Shown here piece by piece: positions 45,140 through 57,079 of a stretch of DNA of 64,000 nt (the stretch's first letter is position 1; each line of letters opens with the position of its first letter). A program made the translations under genes and the position numbers. The notes under the pieces are model-generated. The model had not been told where the DNA came from and did not search any database. It was given only the letters and a program-made list of their open reading frames with translations. The DNA is from Xylogone sp. PMI_703 (taxonomy: Eukaryota > Ascomycota > Leotiomycetes): contig JAJTUQ010000023.1 of NCBI GenBank assembly GCA_021399445.1, forward strand, positions 19,170 through 83,169. The letters run 5' to 3'.

Positions 45140-45695
45140 GTCTAACCTAAAACCCTTGTTATCTCATACAAGATTTTGCATACTGCCTTAACTAGTGCAT
45201 AACGTGTTAACTTAGAAATTTCGCAAAAATTTTGATCATGGTTGCAACACAGTCTTTACCATTAATTTCACAGCAAATATGTGATTCATTTATATCATCC
45301 AAAAGCGCATTTTTACTGTTCTCAGAGACATTCTAGTATTTTTTAGAGTAAATTGTAAGAGTGAAGCTCAAAGTGAAAATATATAGTTTTGCCAAGATCA
45401 CTTATTCAAAAGGCAAAGGATGTGTATTAGAAAGGAAGGCTCAGTGCAGATCTTACTGTATATAGTTTACGGTAGACACTGCTAATACAAGCGTCCCCTA
45501 AATATAATCTTGAACTTTGAAAATTTATCTATTGATAAGGTTAACGTATAATTACTTAATATTCTTACAATTATTCTCCAGGGTATCATTTTTGCAATAT
45601 TTCATGGTTGTCGAGTTTGCTAGGAGTGGTTTTGAACAAATTTGCGGCAAATTTCAGTGTTCGCATGGACCAGGATTTGCGTTACTCAGCATAGG
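45140..45695. repeat. Non-coding repeat with Fot1-MITE-like end, unmutated copy
   Basis: Right part (45600-45693: TGGTTGTCGAGTTTGCTAGG ... GCGGCAAATTTCAGTG ... ) matches the sub-terminal blocks of the MITEs here, and the left part (about 45207: GAAATTTCGCAAAAATTTTGATCATG) is its inverted counterpart. The whole stretch recurs in RIP-mutated form at 50285-51115. Confidence 0.6.
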
Positions 45696-45781
45696 ATTGC
45701 TCTTTTCGAGCTTAAGCTGGCAATTATTTTGAGAAGTAGTATGTTTTTCAAATATCCATTCTATCTCCTATTTACAACACG

Positions 45782-46741
45782 ATGCTGTCAACAATGAACT
45801 CTCTTGAACACAAAGAGCTCGGCTTTGACAAGGGTGAGAACTATGACTGGAACGAGTATATCAAATATCGGCCTCTCTATCCCACTTCCCTCTTCTCTCG
45901 GATCTACGACTATCATGCCTCACGAGCATCCAATGCCTTCGAAACAGCACATGATGTGGGGGCGGGCCACGGAATCGTGTCTGAAATGCTTAGCGCAAAA
46001 TTCCCCAAAGTGATCGTCTCCGAGCCAAATCCTAAATATCTCCAACTCGCCCAAAAGCGCCTCCAATCTCTTAACCCACTATTTCCGAATGGTAGTTTTG
46101 AGTACCTCGAGGAGGCTGCTGAGCAGAGCAGCGTCAAGTCAGGCAGCGTAGACGTCTTGACCATCTGCGAAGCGATCCACTGGACTGATATTCCTCAAGC
46201 AATTTCTGAATTTGCCAGGCAATTGAAGAGTGGTGGTACATTGTGCATAGTTTACTATTGGTTCGGGAGGATCATAGACAACGAGAAAGCGCAGAAAGTG
46301 TGGAATGAACTGTACTTAGATTTCGTGGATGTCGTTGGGCAATCCAATTCAATTCTTGCTCGAGCAGGCGCAAGCCTATCAAATGGATATGACGATATCG
46401 AATTCCGCGAAAATATGTGGGAGTCTGGTATGCAACGTTTCTTTATCAATACAGGTGGTGATAGAGATATTATTCGGGTGAATGGAAGAATGGAGAACCT
46501 TCAACGACCAGACAAGGTTAGAGAGGACGAGAAACGAATGTTTGTAGAGAATGACGACGATTGGATAACCGATAATTGTGATTTGGAGTGGTTACAGAAG
46601 ATGTATATCAACTTCACCGTTGGTAGGACATTGGAAGATGATAAGGAGCGATGGGTTCAGTTAGAGGAAGCCTTGGGTGGGAAGGACCAGAAAGTTCGTA
46701 TGGCTTGGCCTGTTCTTCAGATTCTTGCTACAAGAAAATAG
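45782..46741 (+). CDS. Class I SAM-dependent methyltransferase
   Basis: 319 residues, no intron. Motif I is HDVGAGHG (D58-x-G-x-G-x-G64), followed by an acidic strand end VSEPNPKYL and post-motif blocks VDVLTICEAIHW and FARQLKSGGTLCIVYYW, the layout of the UbiE/trans-aconitate-type methyltransferases (Methyltransf_11/25). A second ATG at residue 5 (MNSLEHKELGF) is an equally good start. No signal peptide, so cytosolic. Transfers a methyl group from SAM to a small molecule; the substrate is not readable. Fully open and of normal codon make-up, next to the A-domain gene and the dead FAD monooxygenase, a set typical of small secondary-metabolite clusters. Confidence 0.85.
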   Translation: MLSTMNSLEHKELGFDKGENYDWNEYIKYRPLYPTSLFSRIYDYHASRASNAFETAHDVGAGHGIVSEMLSAKFPKVIVSEPNPKYLQLAQKRLQSLNPLFPNGSFEYLEEAAEQSSVKSGSVDVLTICEAIHWTDIPQAISEFARQLKSGGTLCIVYYWFGRIIDNEKAQKVWNELYLDFVDVVGQSNSILARAGASLSNGYDDIEFRENMWESGMQRFFINTGGDRDIIRVNGRMENLQRPDKVREDEKRMFVENDDDWITDNCDLEWLQKMYINFTVGRTLEDDKERWVQLEEALGGKDQKVRMAWPVLQILATRK

Positions 46742-47730
46742 ATTATATTTCATTATATATACTCTTGATATTAAGAAGTTTTGTTAACAACATATTCCCT
46801 TTGCAATCACGTCTCCCAGTGACTACTAGGCTGACTGCTTTTTACATCAATAAGCATGTCTCAGAACAAAAGGAGAACTCCTGTTGCCTGGCTGCTTATA
46901 TCCCTATGTGTCTACAGCCACTTCGGATGTTGTAGGAGGTTGTTCGCACGTGCGCTCTTGCACGTGCTCGTTGGTTCTAACAGCATGCTAAAAATACTGA
47001 ATGCCCTAAAGCCTTGGCATCGGAGACTTCACTCCTTATCCAACCCCTTATAAACCGGACGCGTCCAGCTGCGTTGACACCTCTGGAACCAGACTTATAG
47101 GACTTATGTGGGGCTCGATCAGCTGTAATTTGAGCATGGCTGTAAGGCTTGAGGTGCCAGTGAAGGCTGCCAAACTCATGCTGTCGATTGGCCTCCTAGA
47201 CCAGTTCCGACACTACAAAATAACCATAGACCAACAATCAGAAGACAGCTACTAGTGGAGGTCAAACGGACGTAAAGAGTATTGTGCCGTAGCCTCGCGG
47301 CTCTCGGTACAGAAAAAGCATTCACATGACGCGATACAGGGACTCAATAGGTAATATTCCACACCTAGATAAAGTGAGTTATGGTGTGTTTCTGAAATTT
47401 GGGTACAACAGCATGATCGCGAGATTTCCCTTATGTATTTGTGTTTTTGATTTGATTAATTTCTTATTATGGCAGAGTTAGTCTCCTGCTGGAATTTATG
47501 TACTGGTTCGGGAAACCGCCTATAGAGACAACTGTAACATAGACGCCTCTACATAGCGCTTAGAGAGCTAAAAAGAGTATGGACCCAAAAAAGAAGAAAA
47601 AAAGGCTTCAGGTGCTGAAGTTCCATAATAGTTTCAACAACACTCTTGCTCGACATTACCCATAACTCTGCTCGAACACTTCTTTGCGTTCTTATATATA
47701 ATAAATGCACCATTACTCTAATTGAATCAT
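46742..47730. other. No recognisable gene
   Basis: Normal composition. Contains two GCACGTGC blocks close together (46950-46968). No convincing frame or repeat. Confidence 0.4.
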
Positions 47731-49329
47731 CTATGCACACGAATCTCCAAACTGAGCTCCACTCTGGGCTCCACTCTCTTCTAGAGCCTTTTTGCATCTC
47801 TCAAAGATATCGTACCTACTCACATGTCAGAATAACGTCAGGTAGTGTCAGCTTCGGCACATACCCATATTCCCCCTTTAATCTCTGCCCCATAACCTCA
47901 GGCTGACCTTCAATCGGTCCCTCCGATTCATAACCTTTTATCTTACCTCCCAATCTCTTCACTTCCGCAGGCAGAACGCTAGACAAAATCTGCTGTCGGT
48001 TTGCTCTTTTCCTCCTCACTTGGTCAAATAACCTCATTCGTTCAGGTAATAGATCCCCGCTTCTCAAGTTCGAGAAGAGCGTAAATAGGGCGCCACAATC
48101 TTCAAGAGCCTGGTTTGCGCCTTGTGCATTCCAGGGTAGCATTGGGTGAGCAGCGTCACCGATTAGAAGAGTCTTGCCGTAAACGTAAGTTTCTAAAGGA
48201 GTGCGGTATCGAATACGCCAGAACTTGATCATATCCGCTTTTCTGCAACTATGTTAGTGATATCTCTTGAGCAGGGTTGTTCAATAATACTCTATAAGAC
48301 CAAGAAGAGAGGGATGAAACATATGAAATCTACTCAAGAGGGCGTCCTTGTCTGCTGAGCCATGATAGTCTTCGAGCTGGTTAGCACACTTACTACTCCT
48401 TTGGAAAATCCAACAATAGTAGCCCACCTTCTCGGTCTTCTCCTGGTTCAGATGGACTAAACGCTGCCAAATTTTGGAGTTCTCCGCTGTTGAAAGTGGA
48501 ATTAATTCAATGCATATACCACAAATTGAGAACCTAGGTGGACTTACTCTCGGCACGCATACCAAACTAAACTGAGCATTCTGCCTTGATAGGGATAAAC
48601 AAACGACTTCCTGCCCTGCTTGATAAAAGCCTGGAGTTCTGCATCCTGCTCAACCACCTTCGTATCCAACAGCCACCGAAAAATATCGCACCCTTCACTC
48701 TCAATATATTCTTCCCACTTATTATTCTTCAACCCCAAAGCTGCTTTCCTAACACGAGAATGAATCCCATCAGCACCGATCAGCAAATCTCCTTTCCACA
48801 CCTTCCCACTATCCATCTCAATCTCGGCATTATCTACATCGACTCTCACAATCTTAACACCGAGATTTAGGTCAACATTATGACCGATTCCATCATCTTT
48901 CAGTGCCATTTTTTTCAGTTCATTATGTAAGTCCACACGATGAAAAGCACGATGCGGGAATCCAAACCTCTCTTCGATGTGTTCAGTTGCTCCTGGAGGG
49001 AATACATGTTTGTTCTCCAAGGTGTCTGCTGCGTGGCCCTCGATCGAATCAATGCGCACTCCTCGCGCAGCTGAGAAGTCGAAGCCCAGTTTAGCGAGCA
49101 CTCTGGAGCCGTTGGGAGCTAGTGTGACTGCTGCTCCTACTTCGCGGAGGAATTCGGAGGACTCGAAGATCTGTAGTTGTTAATTTGTGAGAGGGGAGAA
49201 TTGCAGGGGGAGGGAAGCTACAGTGACTTTGTGGCCGGCATGCTTAAGAGCTGTGGCTGCTGTGAGACCCGCGATTCCTGCTCCTACAATCAGGATATTG
49301 AGTTGTTCTAAGTTGGTATTAGAACCCAT
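47731..49329 (-). pseudogene. FAD-dependent monooxygenase (salicylate-hydroxylase type), two frameshifts
   Basis: Exon 1 49329-49222 has the FAD motif IVGAGIAGLTAA; exon 2 from 49170 has EVGAAVTLAPNG and the DG motif GADGIHSRVR, then splices (donor GTAAGT near 48546) to GELQNLAAFSPSEPGED. Near 48405-48390 the frame is lost around PKE-TAG-TAAG and resumes one base over at NQLEDYHGSADKD. The last exons carry the GD motif LLIGDAAHPMLP and the usual helix up to LPDVILTCE-TAG at 47816; one base over, the family-typical end YDIFERCKKALEES follows, with stop at 47731. So both FAD sites survive but the protein cannot be made whole. Such enzymes hydroxylate aromatic acids with NAD(P)H and O2. Confidence 0.8.
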
Positions 49330-50284
49330 TGTTTCTTGATATTAACTGCTTGTGAGAGATGTTGAGTCAATTTTGCAATGTTGTACGGGTTATGAGGTTG
49401 TAGAGTGAAAGATAAGAAAGCGACTTCTAAAATTTCTTTGTGTTCTTTGTATTCGAAGAGGGTATAAAATTTAAAATGGATACAATCTTACGAGATGTAG
49501 AAAACCTCTGAGAGAAGAATTTCGCTAACTATCCATGACTATAATCAGTAGTAGTCTAACCTCATCAAGTATTTAATTATTATTATCTCACAGATATTTA
49601 ATATGTAAAAAAAAGAGATCAAGTCTGATTAACTTATATAATATTAGTTACTAGATTATCCGCTCATTAGAAAGGCTCTAAAATATTAAGATCTTGAACT
49701 TAATTATCTATATGAATTAAAAATTTAAAGTGACATAGATTTTATTTTTACTGATATACAGAAATTCCCTGAACTTGTTTACTGAAAACTAATTACCTTT
49801 GTAAGATTCAGATAAGTTAACGCCTGATCTGTATGAAGCTTTATAAACATATGACTTATTATATTAGGCGACCTATCGAACTATATAATATTGTTATATT
49901 CGTCTTTATCTTTTCGTCGTTAGTTTCATCGTGCTTTTATTATAAGCATGTCTTAACGCTGATCTTTATGTAAATGTCTAAAAATATAGTTATCTCTAAT
50001 TAAAGCTGTTCTTCTGCTAGTACTATGTAGCATAAAAAGGCTTACTTCAATCGTATTAGACTAGTATCTCCCAGAAATCCATGTATATAATAATAAACAG
50101 TAAATATAGAGTTATGTTATTATTATATCTCTAAGTGAGTAAATAATAAGTTTAATCCTGGCTCTCTGGTTACTTAATTCTACCAAATACTGAAAATTTA
50201 CTATAAATTAATTAAATATCATTATTTTGTAATATTAATAATTATATTATTATAATAGTACTTTAATTAATAATATTTAACTTA
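49330..50284. other. Upstream region then A+T desert
   Basis: Normal DNA to about 49550, then increasingly A+T-rich without frames or recognisable repeats. Confidence 0.5.
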
Positions 50285-51115
50285 AAACCTTTAATTTCTT
50301 ATATAAGATTTTGTATATTGTTTTAATTAATGTATAATATTTAATTTAAAGAAATTTATAAAGATTTTAATTATAATTTTAATATAGTTTTTATTATTAA
50401 TTTCATAATAAATATAAAAAAAAATTATATTATTTAAAAGTATATTATTTATTATTCTTTAAATTAATTATAAGAAATAAATGTAATTTTAAAATATATA
50501 ATATGTTAAGGTGAAACGCAAAGAATATAAAGAAGAATATAGAATTATTATATTATATTAATTGTTTAAAGAGTATATAATTATAATTAGTTTTATATAT
50601 ATAGTAGTATTATGATTATAGTTATAATTATATAAGTCTATAAAGTATTAACAGCTATATAGAATAAGCTTTAAGTATAAGTCTTAATATTAATTATTGA
50701 AATGTTTTATATAATAATATAATAATATTCTCTGAATATTATAACATAATATAGTTTACTTTATTAAAAAGAAACTTAATACAAATTTTGTTATATATAG
50801 TTTATAATAAAACTTATTAATATAAACACTTTTTGTTAATATTTATATTTAAATATTTTACTTTTAATTGTTTATTTATTATTAAATGATTAAGATTAAT
50901 AGTTATAATTATATATTAAAAAGAACCTAGAATTTAGAGATTAATAATAAGTTTAATAATATTATGAATAATTTACTTTACTAATCTCAAATTAAATAAG
51001 TATATTTTCAAATTTAAAAATCCGGATTTAATATACTCGTTAAAACTGTAAGAAGATGGTTTTGATCAAATTTGTGGTAAAATTCTAGTGTCCAGTAAGT
51101 CCGGGATTTATGTTA
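50285..51115. repeat. RIP-mutated twin of 45140-45695
   Basis: Aligns block by block with the 45.1-45.7 kb repeat (e.g. CTTAAAACCTTTAATTTCTT against CCTAAAACCCTTGTTATCTC; GATCAAATTTGTGGTAAAAT against GAACAAATTTGCGGCAAATT), differing mainly by C-to-T and G-to-A, and with about 280 bp of extra A+T sequence in the middle. Confidence 0.6.
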
Positions 51116-51680
51116 CTGTCATGGATAATCGTCAGTTAATCGCTTGTACAGCTTGTTAGTTATTAGCTTGCTAGAATCAAGCACTTTTTAAGAGGTAATT
51201 CAGACTTAGAACTTATTAGTCATAATTGATTATAGATAAAAAGGATTATACTCTGGAAATAAATAGTTTTACTTACTTTTACTAATCTATGAGAAAATCA
51301 GGAGGCAAAAGTTGTATAAATGATTAGTTAATAATTATCCTTTAACAAGTATAGACAGATTAGCGGATTATTTGGCGGAGTAATAATTAGGCTAATCTGA
51401 AAGCGGAAAAGTTAGACCTTGATTTACTTGTATACTGTATTCGTCCGTTAAATGTCTCTAGGTTAAAGGTTAATATATAGAAAATTTGTTATTTATGAGA
51501 AATAACATATACCTTTCAGTTGTATAATATAACGAATAAATTATATTCTTTTTTGATTAGTAATGATCATATATCATGATTCGTAATCATTAATCTTTAT
51601 TATTGTGTTAATCATGGATTTCTAATATGTTTTTTTAACAGGGTAGTTTTTGATTACGTAATCGCTTATCGATTAAGTTA
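51116..51680. other. No recognisable gene
   Basis: Mixed composition between two repeats; no frame or element seen. Confidence 0.4.
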
Positions 51681-52120
51681 ACGTAATTCCCGGTCTGTCG
51701 GGCCACCCGGTCGGTCGAGCCACCTGAAATTTACCGCAAAATCAAGCAAAATCATACCCTTGTAAACTTAACAACCACTTTATTATATATAGTCAAATTT
51801 TGTAATCTAGTTATATCATTACTATAGAATAAGCTTGTGAATTTTGGTGTGATTACTATTTGTAGATTAAGCTGTATAATATAATAGATAAGAATTTAAA
51901 GTCTTATAACAAGTTTAGTCATATTATGATATATTACAAATACTTGAAAGAATAAAAAGCTGATAGTTATAATTCTTATAATATCATTGATTACTTTCCA
52001 AAATATTATTCTATAATACTTCTTGGTTGTTGAGTTTACAAGGGGATGATTTTGCTTGATTTTGCTGTAAATTTCAGGTGGCTCGACCGACCGGGTAGCC
52101 CGACAGACCGGGAATTACGT
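51681..52120. mobile_element. Fot1-type MITE 'e', 440 bp
   Basis: Terminal repeats begin ACGTAATTCCCGGTCTGTCGG and end with the reverse complement; TA at 51679-51680 and 52121-52122. Sub-terminal CTGAAATTTACCGCAAAATC. Non-coding. Same length as MITE a. Confidence 0.9.
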
Positions 52121-52133
52121 TATTGATTAAATA

Positions 52134-52760
52134 ACGTAATTCCCTGTCCACCCGTACACCCAGTACCACCCGTACACTGAAATTTACCGCAAAATCCAGT
52201 AAAATCATCCCCAGATAACTCAACAACCATGAGATCTTATAGCCTGATATTTTGAAGAATGATATATTATTTTCATCTAATTTTAAATATTTGGTCTTTT
52301 TGTTCGTTAAAGATTTTGTCGGTACACTCCCATAACGCGTGGCACGACGTAATACTGTAATTACGGTATGCTAATTGCGTTATATTGAGAGAGGTTGTTG
52401 TTTTTACTACGTATGGCCGGAGGGGTTATATAGCCTACGGCTACGGCTCTCCTCCGGAATAGGTTTAGCTTACATGCACGTGATAGGCACGTGCTGGTAT
52501 GAACCAACAGATTTATAATATCCTTAAATATGATTTAGGACTTTAAAATTAAAATTAATTTATTATACTATATAATCTAATAATACTAATTATATATAAA
52601 TTTGTAGATTTGTTATATAATATCCAAAAAGACTAAATCCGAAATTTTAGCTATATTTTATGTGTGGTTATTGAATTTGCTGGGGGGTAATTATGCTGGA
52701 TTTTGCGGTAAATTTCAGTGTACGGGTGGACTGGGTGTACGGGTGGACAGGGAATTACGT
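52134..52760. mobile_element. Fot1-type MITE 'f', 627 bp including an inserted LTR
   Basis: Terminal repeats begin ACGTAATTCCCTGTCCACCC, the same outer tip as the complete Fot1 element at 14212; TA at 52132-52133 and 52761-52762. Without the solo LTR (52317-52509) and its duplication it is 429 bp, in line with its relatives. Only 13 bp separate it from MITE e. Confidence 0.9.
52317..52509 (+). mobile_element. Solo LTR inside MITE f, 193 bp
   Basis: Ends TGTCGGT and ACCAACA; perfect 5-bp target duplication GATTT (52312-52316 and 52510-52514). Contains ACGTATGGCCGGAGG and CACGTGATAGGCACGTG. Normal GC in an otherwise A+T-rich MITE core. A different LTR family from the 191-bp copia LTR. Confidence 0.85.
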
Positions 52761-52762
52761 TA

Positions 52763-53061
52763 ACTAACTGATAGTTAGATGATTGTTTGTTAATTATTTG
52801 TGATATATTTTGTTTTTTTACCTTTTTCTAGTTTTTAAATATTAAATAATAAAGATTCTTCTTTATTATCTTTTATTTCTTAAAATATATAAAAAGTGGT
52901 CTAAAATGAAGAAAAGGGCAAAATTTCGCTTGGTCACTAAAACAAGAAGCTTATTAGGCGTTAAACTACCCTGAAGGACCCTGCAATCCAGCAATCATAA
53001 GCAACTGATTAATGGTTCGGCAATCAGTGTAATCAAAAACCACCCTGCTTCCTAATCATAA
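52763..53061. other. No gene seen
   Basis: Short intergenic stretch between MITE f and the copia element. Confidence 0.4.
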
Positions 53062-53066
53062 ACCTC

Positions 53067-53257
53067 TGTCAGAGGTTATGGTGCAGTGGTTAGGCTACTC
53101 CACATATAAATTGTATGGTACAGAGACTCTATTCGCTGCTAGTCTTGATGATGTACAGTACATAGGGGTAAACCGGTAAAACTCTTTTCTTTTACCGACC
53201 GTTAACTTCTATAGCTATGATTGGCCAACGCCAATTACGTAAGTAATATCTCTGACA
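53067..53257 (-). repeat. 3' LTR of the copia element
   Basis: Starts TGTCAGAGG and ends ATCTCTGACA on the plus strand; 183 of 191 bases match the other LTR. Confidence 0.95.
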
Positions 53258-53512
53258 CTCTCCCATGCGTCGTAATTGCTGTCCCTCCCCTTACAGTGCA
53301 ATATAGTTATGTAAGTGTATTTGCGGTTAGTTTCAGGCCTCGTTAACTCTTACAACGAATTTACGGCTCGTAATGTCTACATCTTCTTTAGAGTTCGATT
53401 GTTCCACAGGTCTACAGGTTTTACCTCTCCCTTAGTGGAGGAGTTCGATCACTGTACTATGTTGTGGTACAAGAGTACTTCCGGCATCTTTAGTGTTCTT
53501 AGCTTCTTAGGT

Positions 53513-56500
53513 TTACTGGAATTCCCCAATTCCGAGTGTACGAAGATGCTTGTAGAATTGTTCTACAGGTAGTTGTTTCGTGAATATATCTGCTGGTTGG
53601 TCAACACCCGGAATGTGCTCTACTAAGAGTTTACCGGCTTCTATTATGTTAGATCAAATATAATTAAACCATATATCAATGTGTTTAGCTTTCTTGTGAT
53701 ACTTGTTGTCGCGGATGAGTTCTACGGCTCCCATATTGTCGATATAAAGTGTTGGCGGATAAGGAAAGTCTTCCTTCAGATCTTTATTCAACTTCTCCAG
53801 TTATGCCACTTCCTTCAAGACTTCGTTTGCTGATATAAATTCAGCTTCCATAAAGTTTAACACAGTCGATTTCTGACGCTGAACCACCCATAATATAACT
53901 CCCCCAGCTTAAGTTACAGTCCATCCGTTAAAGGACTTCCTGTCACCTTCAGTTCCCTATATAACGTCATTATACAAAGTATAAGGGTTTTCGGTCCGTA
54001 GAGGTATGTTTAGGTGTCTTAGACTCTCTTGTAGACTCCCAGTATAAGTTATTCCATAACTAATTGTTCCCTTTAAATAATATAACACTTATTTAGCATA
54101 TTGAAGGTGTAGGACTCGTGGATCTGACATATGTCTTGCCAGTTGGCTAATTATATAACTGATGTCTGGATGTGTACAGTTCGACAGGTAAATGAGTGAG
54201 TCTGTAAGTTGTTGATACAGTGTTACTTCAGGGAGCTCTAGCGGTTGATAACGGTTGTCTTTGGCTATGGCCTTTGAGTTTAGTTCGTCAATTCGAGATA
54301 GGATTGTTCCTGGGGGTATAAGTAGCTTGATTGGGTTATAATTTGACATCTTAAATCGCTCCAAGAGGTTGGTGATATATAATGTTTGGTGGAAGTGTAA
54401 AAACTTAACTTTACGGTCGTGTTTGATCTGAAATCTGACGAATAGTTTTGTTTTCCCCAAGTCTTTGCACTTCCACTGCTTAAATATCTGGGATTTGGTG
54501 TATATCACCTTATCAAGATCTCCTATAATTAACATATCGTCAACAAATAATAAGATATATACTTTATCTTTTATATAGAGATTAGGGTCCGTAATTGATG
54601 GCTTAAAGCTGATACTCTCAAAATACGTGTTCATATCTTTGAACCATGCTTTAGGCATTTGTTTCAGTCCGTAAAGTGACTTATGAAGTAGTAAACAGTA
54701 TTCTGACGGGTCTATAGATGGATCTAGCCATTCGAAGTACTTTGGGATCTTCATATATCTCCTCCGGCAAGTGAGGGTTTAGAAAAGCTGTGTCAACATT
54801 TACTTGATGTATTTCCAGGTCTTTGGCCGTTGTTACAGCTAGAGTGGTTCTTACGGATGTATATTTCACCACTGATGCGAAGGTTTCCGTATAGTCTACT
54901 CTGTAAACTTGTTCAAATCCTTTAATCATAAGGCGTGCCTTGTGACGTGATAACTCTTTTTTATTGTTGAACTTATCCTTATATACCCATTTGCAACTTA
55001 TAATCTTCTGGTTCTGAAGTCTTTTAACGATAGAAAATGTATGTGTATGCTTTAATGACTGTAGTTCCGAGAGAATAGCTTCTTTCTATCCGTCAGGATC
55101 CCTTTTGAGCGTTTCTTGGGCCGTAAAGACCTTAAATGGTATAGTGTAACTCTTTTGGAGTTTAACAACCATCATAGTTATATTATCTGAAAAGACTTTC
55201 CTCTTGGGGTGTCTCCCTGACCTAGTGGACTGGAATATCTCTGGATTGAGAGTATCTTTATGTCTGTAACGCCTCTTGCTTATTACAGGAGTCTCTGACT
55301 TTACCGGAGCACCTGGTCCAACGACCCGAGGTTCTACAACCTGACGTATACTGGTTGGCTCTCTTGCCTCAACCTCAGACTTTATAGCCTGTTTAGCACC
55401 AATTCCAGTTATACTGTCGCTTGACCTCTTTAGGGAGCTTTCTATCGGAGTACATAACGATTCTGACTGTTCAACAACAGGTTTATCTTCACTTTCCAGG
55501 AGAGTTGTGGGTGGAGGATTTGCAGGCTTCTCTGTGGGAAGGCTTCTAATGATTACGTCTCTGTGTCTCACTGGTTTGTTAGTAACATCTGCAACTTTAG
55601 GGAATGTATACTCATGGACATCAATATCTACAGAAACATGTTCTTGATGTGTTTACAGGTTTACAAGTTTAGCTACCGAGGTAGCACTTTGGCCCATATA
55701 TATGAATTCACCTCGAATTCTAGGTACTTGTGTGGTTAAACGTAATTCTTTCGGTCTGAAGCTGTAAGCAGCATATCTGAATACTCATAATTGTGAGAAG
55801 TTTGGTTTATGGTCATAATATACTTCGAAAGAAGTTATTGCCTTTGATTGTAGTCCATAAGGTAATGCAATAGTTGGAATTCGATTTCTGAGCTATATAG
55901 CATACTCTATAGTATAGCACCAGAATCCATGGAGTAATTTAGCTCAGTATAGCATAGATTTGGCAAACTTGTTGACGGTTTATATCATACGTTCAATAAC
56001 TCTATTCAGAGAATATTTATAAGGTGGTAATGGTTCAAGCTGGATTCCCAGGCTTAGCAAGAACTGTTTAAACACTTCTCCAAACTTGCTCTTTCCATTA
56101 TCGGCTCGTATATGTACTACTTTAGTGTTATACTCTCTTTCAATCCGTAAAAGTAACTCTCTGAAGGCGTGATAGACCTCGGTTGATTCTTTAGTTCGCA
56201 AGAACCTTATCCAAGTATATTAGGTGGCGTCATCCGTAACTAAAAGAAAGTACTTGTATCCCCTGACACTCTGTGACTTGATTCCCGAGATGTCACAGTG
56301 TAGACGTCGTCCCTTGAGAATAGTTCGAGTGTCAGTGTTCTTGTGGAAAGATTCTTTCATCTTTCCGGCCAGACAGGCTTTACAGGCTGTCTTTCCCGGT
56401 GGCTGCTCATTGGGCTTTGGTTTGCAGAAGTTTACACTTATAGCACACTCCAATATGGCATCTACGTTCCGATAATTGGTGTGTCCCAAGCAGTCATGCC

Positions 56501-56937
56501 ATAATTTACATAAAGTATTAGAATCCGTAAAGATAGGCTCTGGACTTTCAGCTGACGTTGTGAAGGTAGATTTTATCGGTTGATTGACTAGATATAAGCC
56601 ATCTTTACAGATCTTTTCGAACTGAACTTTTCCGCCAAGGGTAACTTTCGCCTTGAGGTTCTCAAATATGACTATAAACTTGACTTTATTAAGTACACTG
56701 GTGGAGATCAACCTGGAATGTAGTTCTGGAGTGTACTAGATGTTATCAATTGAGATGTTGTCTTTGGTGGTATTGATTACGACTTGTCCTCGTCCTAGGG
56801 CTTCAATTATTGCCTCATTGGCCACTCTTATGGTTCTGGGGGCATTCCAACGCTTTATCGGTGTACTAAAGTCTTTGGCATAGCTACTGAAGTGCCTTGA
56901 GGCGCCTGAGTCAATAATCCAGTTTGCGGATTAGTTA
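53513..56937 (-). pseudogene. Copia pol: protease, integrase, reverse transcriptase, RNase H
   Basis: Minus-strand order: protease NWIIDSGASRHFSS (about 56925-56885); integrase zinc site LWHDCLGHTNYRNV...CKACLAGKM (about 56510-56355), first Asp in RLHCDISGI, second in HIRADNGKSKFG (about 56120), Glu in RVIERMI near 55985; a Pro/Glu-rich linker (55571-55086); reverse transcriptase with QVNVDTAFLNPHLPEE (about 54820), LLHKSLYGLKQMPKAW and YILLFVDDMLIIG (Y-V-D-D variant F-V-D-D, about 54560); RNase H ending at a TAA at 53513. Stops occur at about 56937, 56740, 56220, 55980, and between the RT blocks, mostly at positions that fit TGG or CAG/CAA conversion. Confidence 0.85.
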
Positions 56938-57079
56938 ACGGGTGTAATTAAGGCATGTTGATCACTTGTGTGACTATGCAGACCACAAGAGTAGTAATCA
57001 TCGTCATTATTCACAGAGAATATATGTGTAACGATATTTATATGCTCTTCCTTGGTTCCTCCTTCAGAGATGCCTCTTG

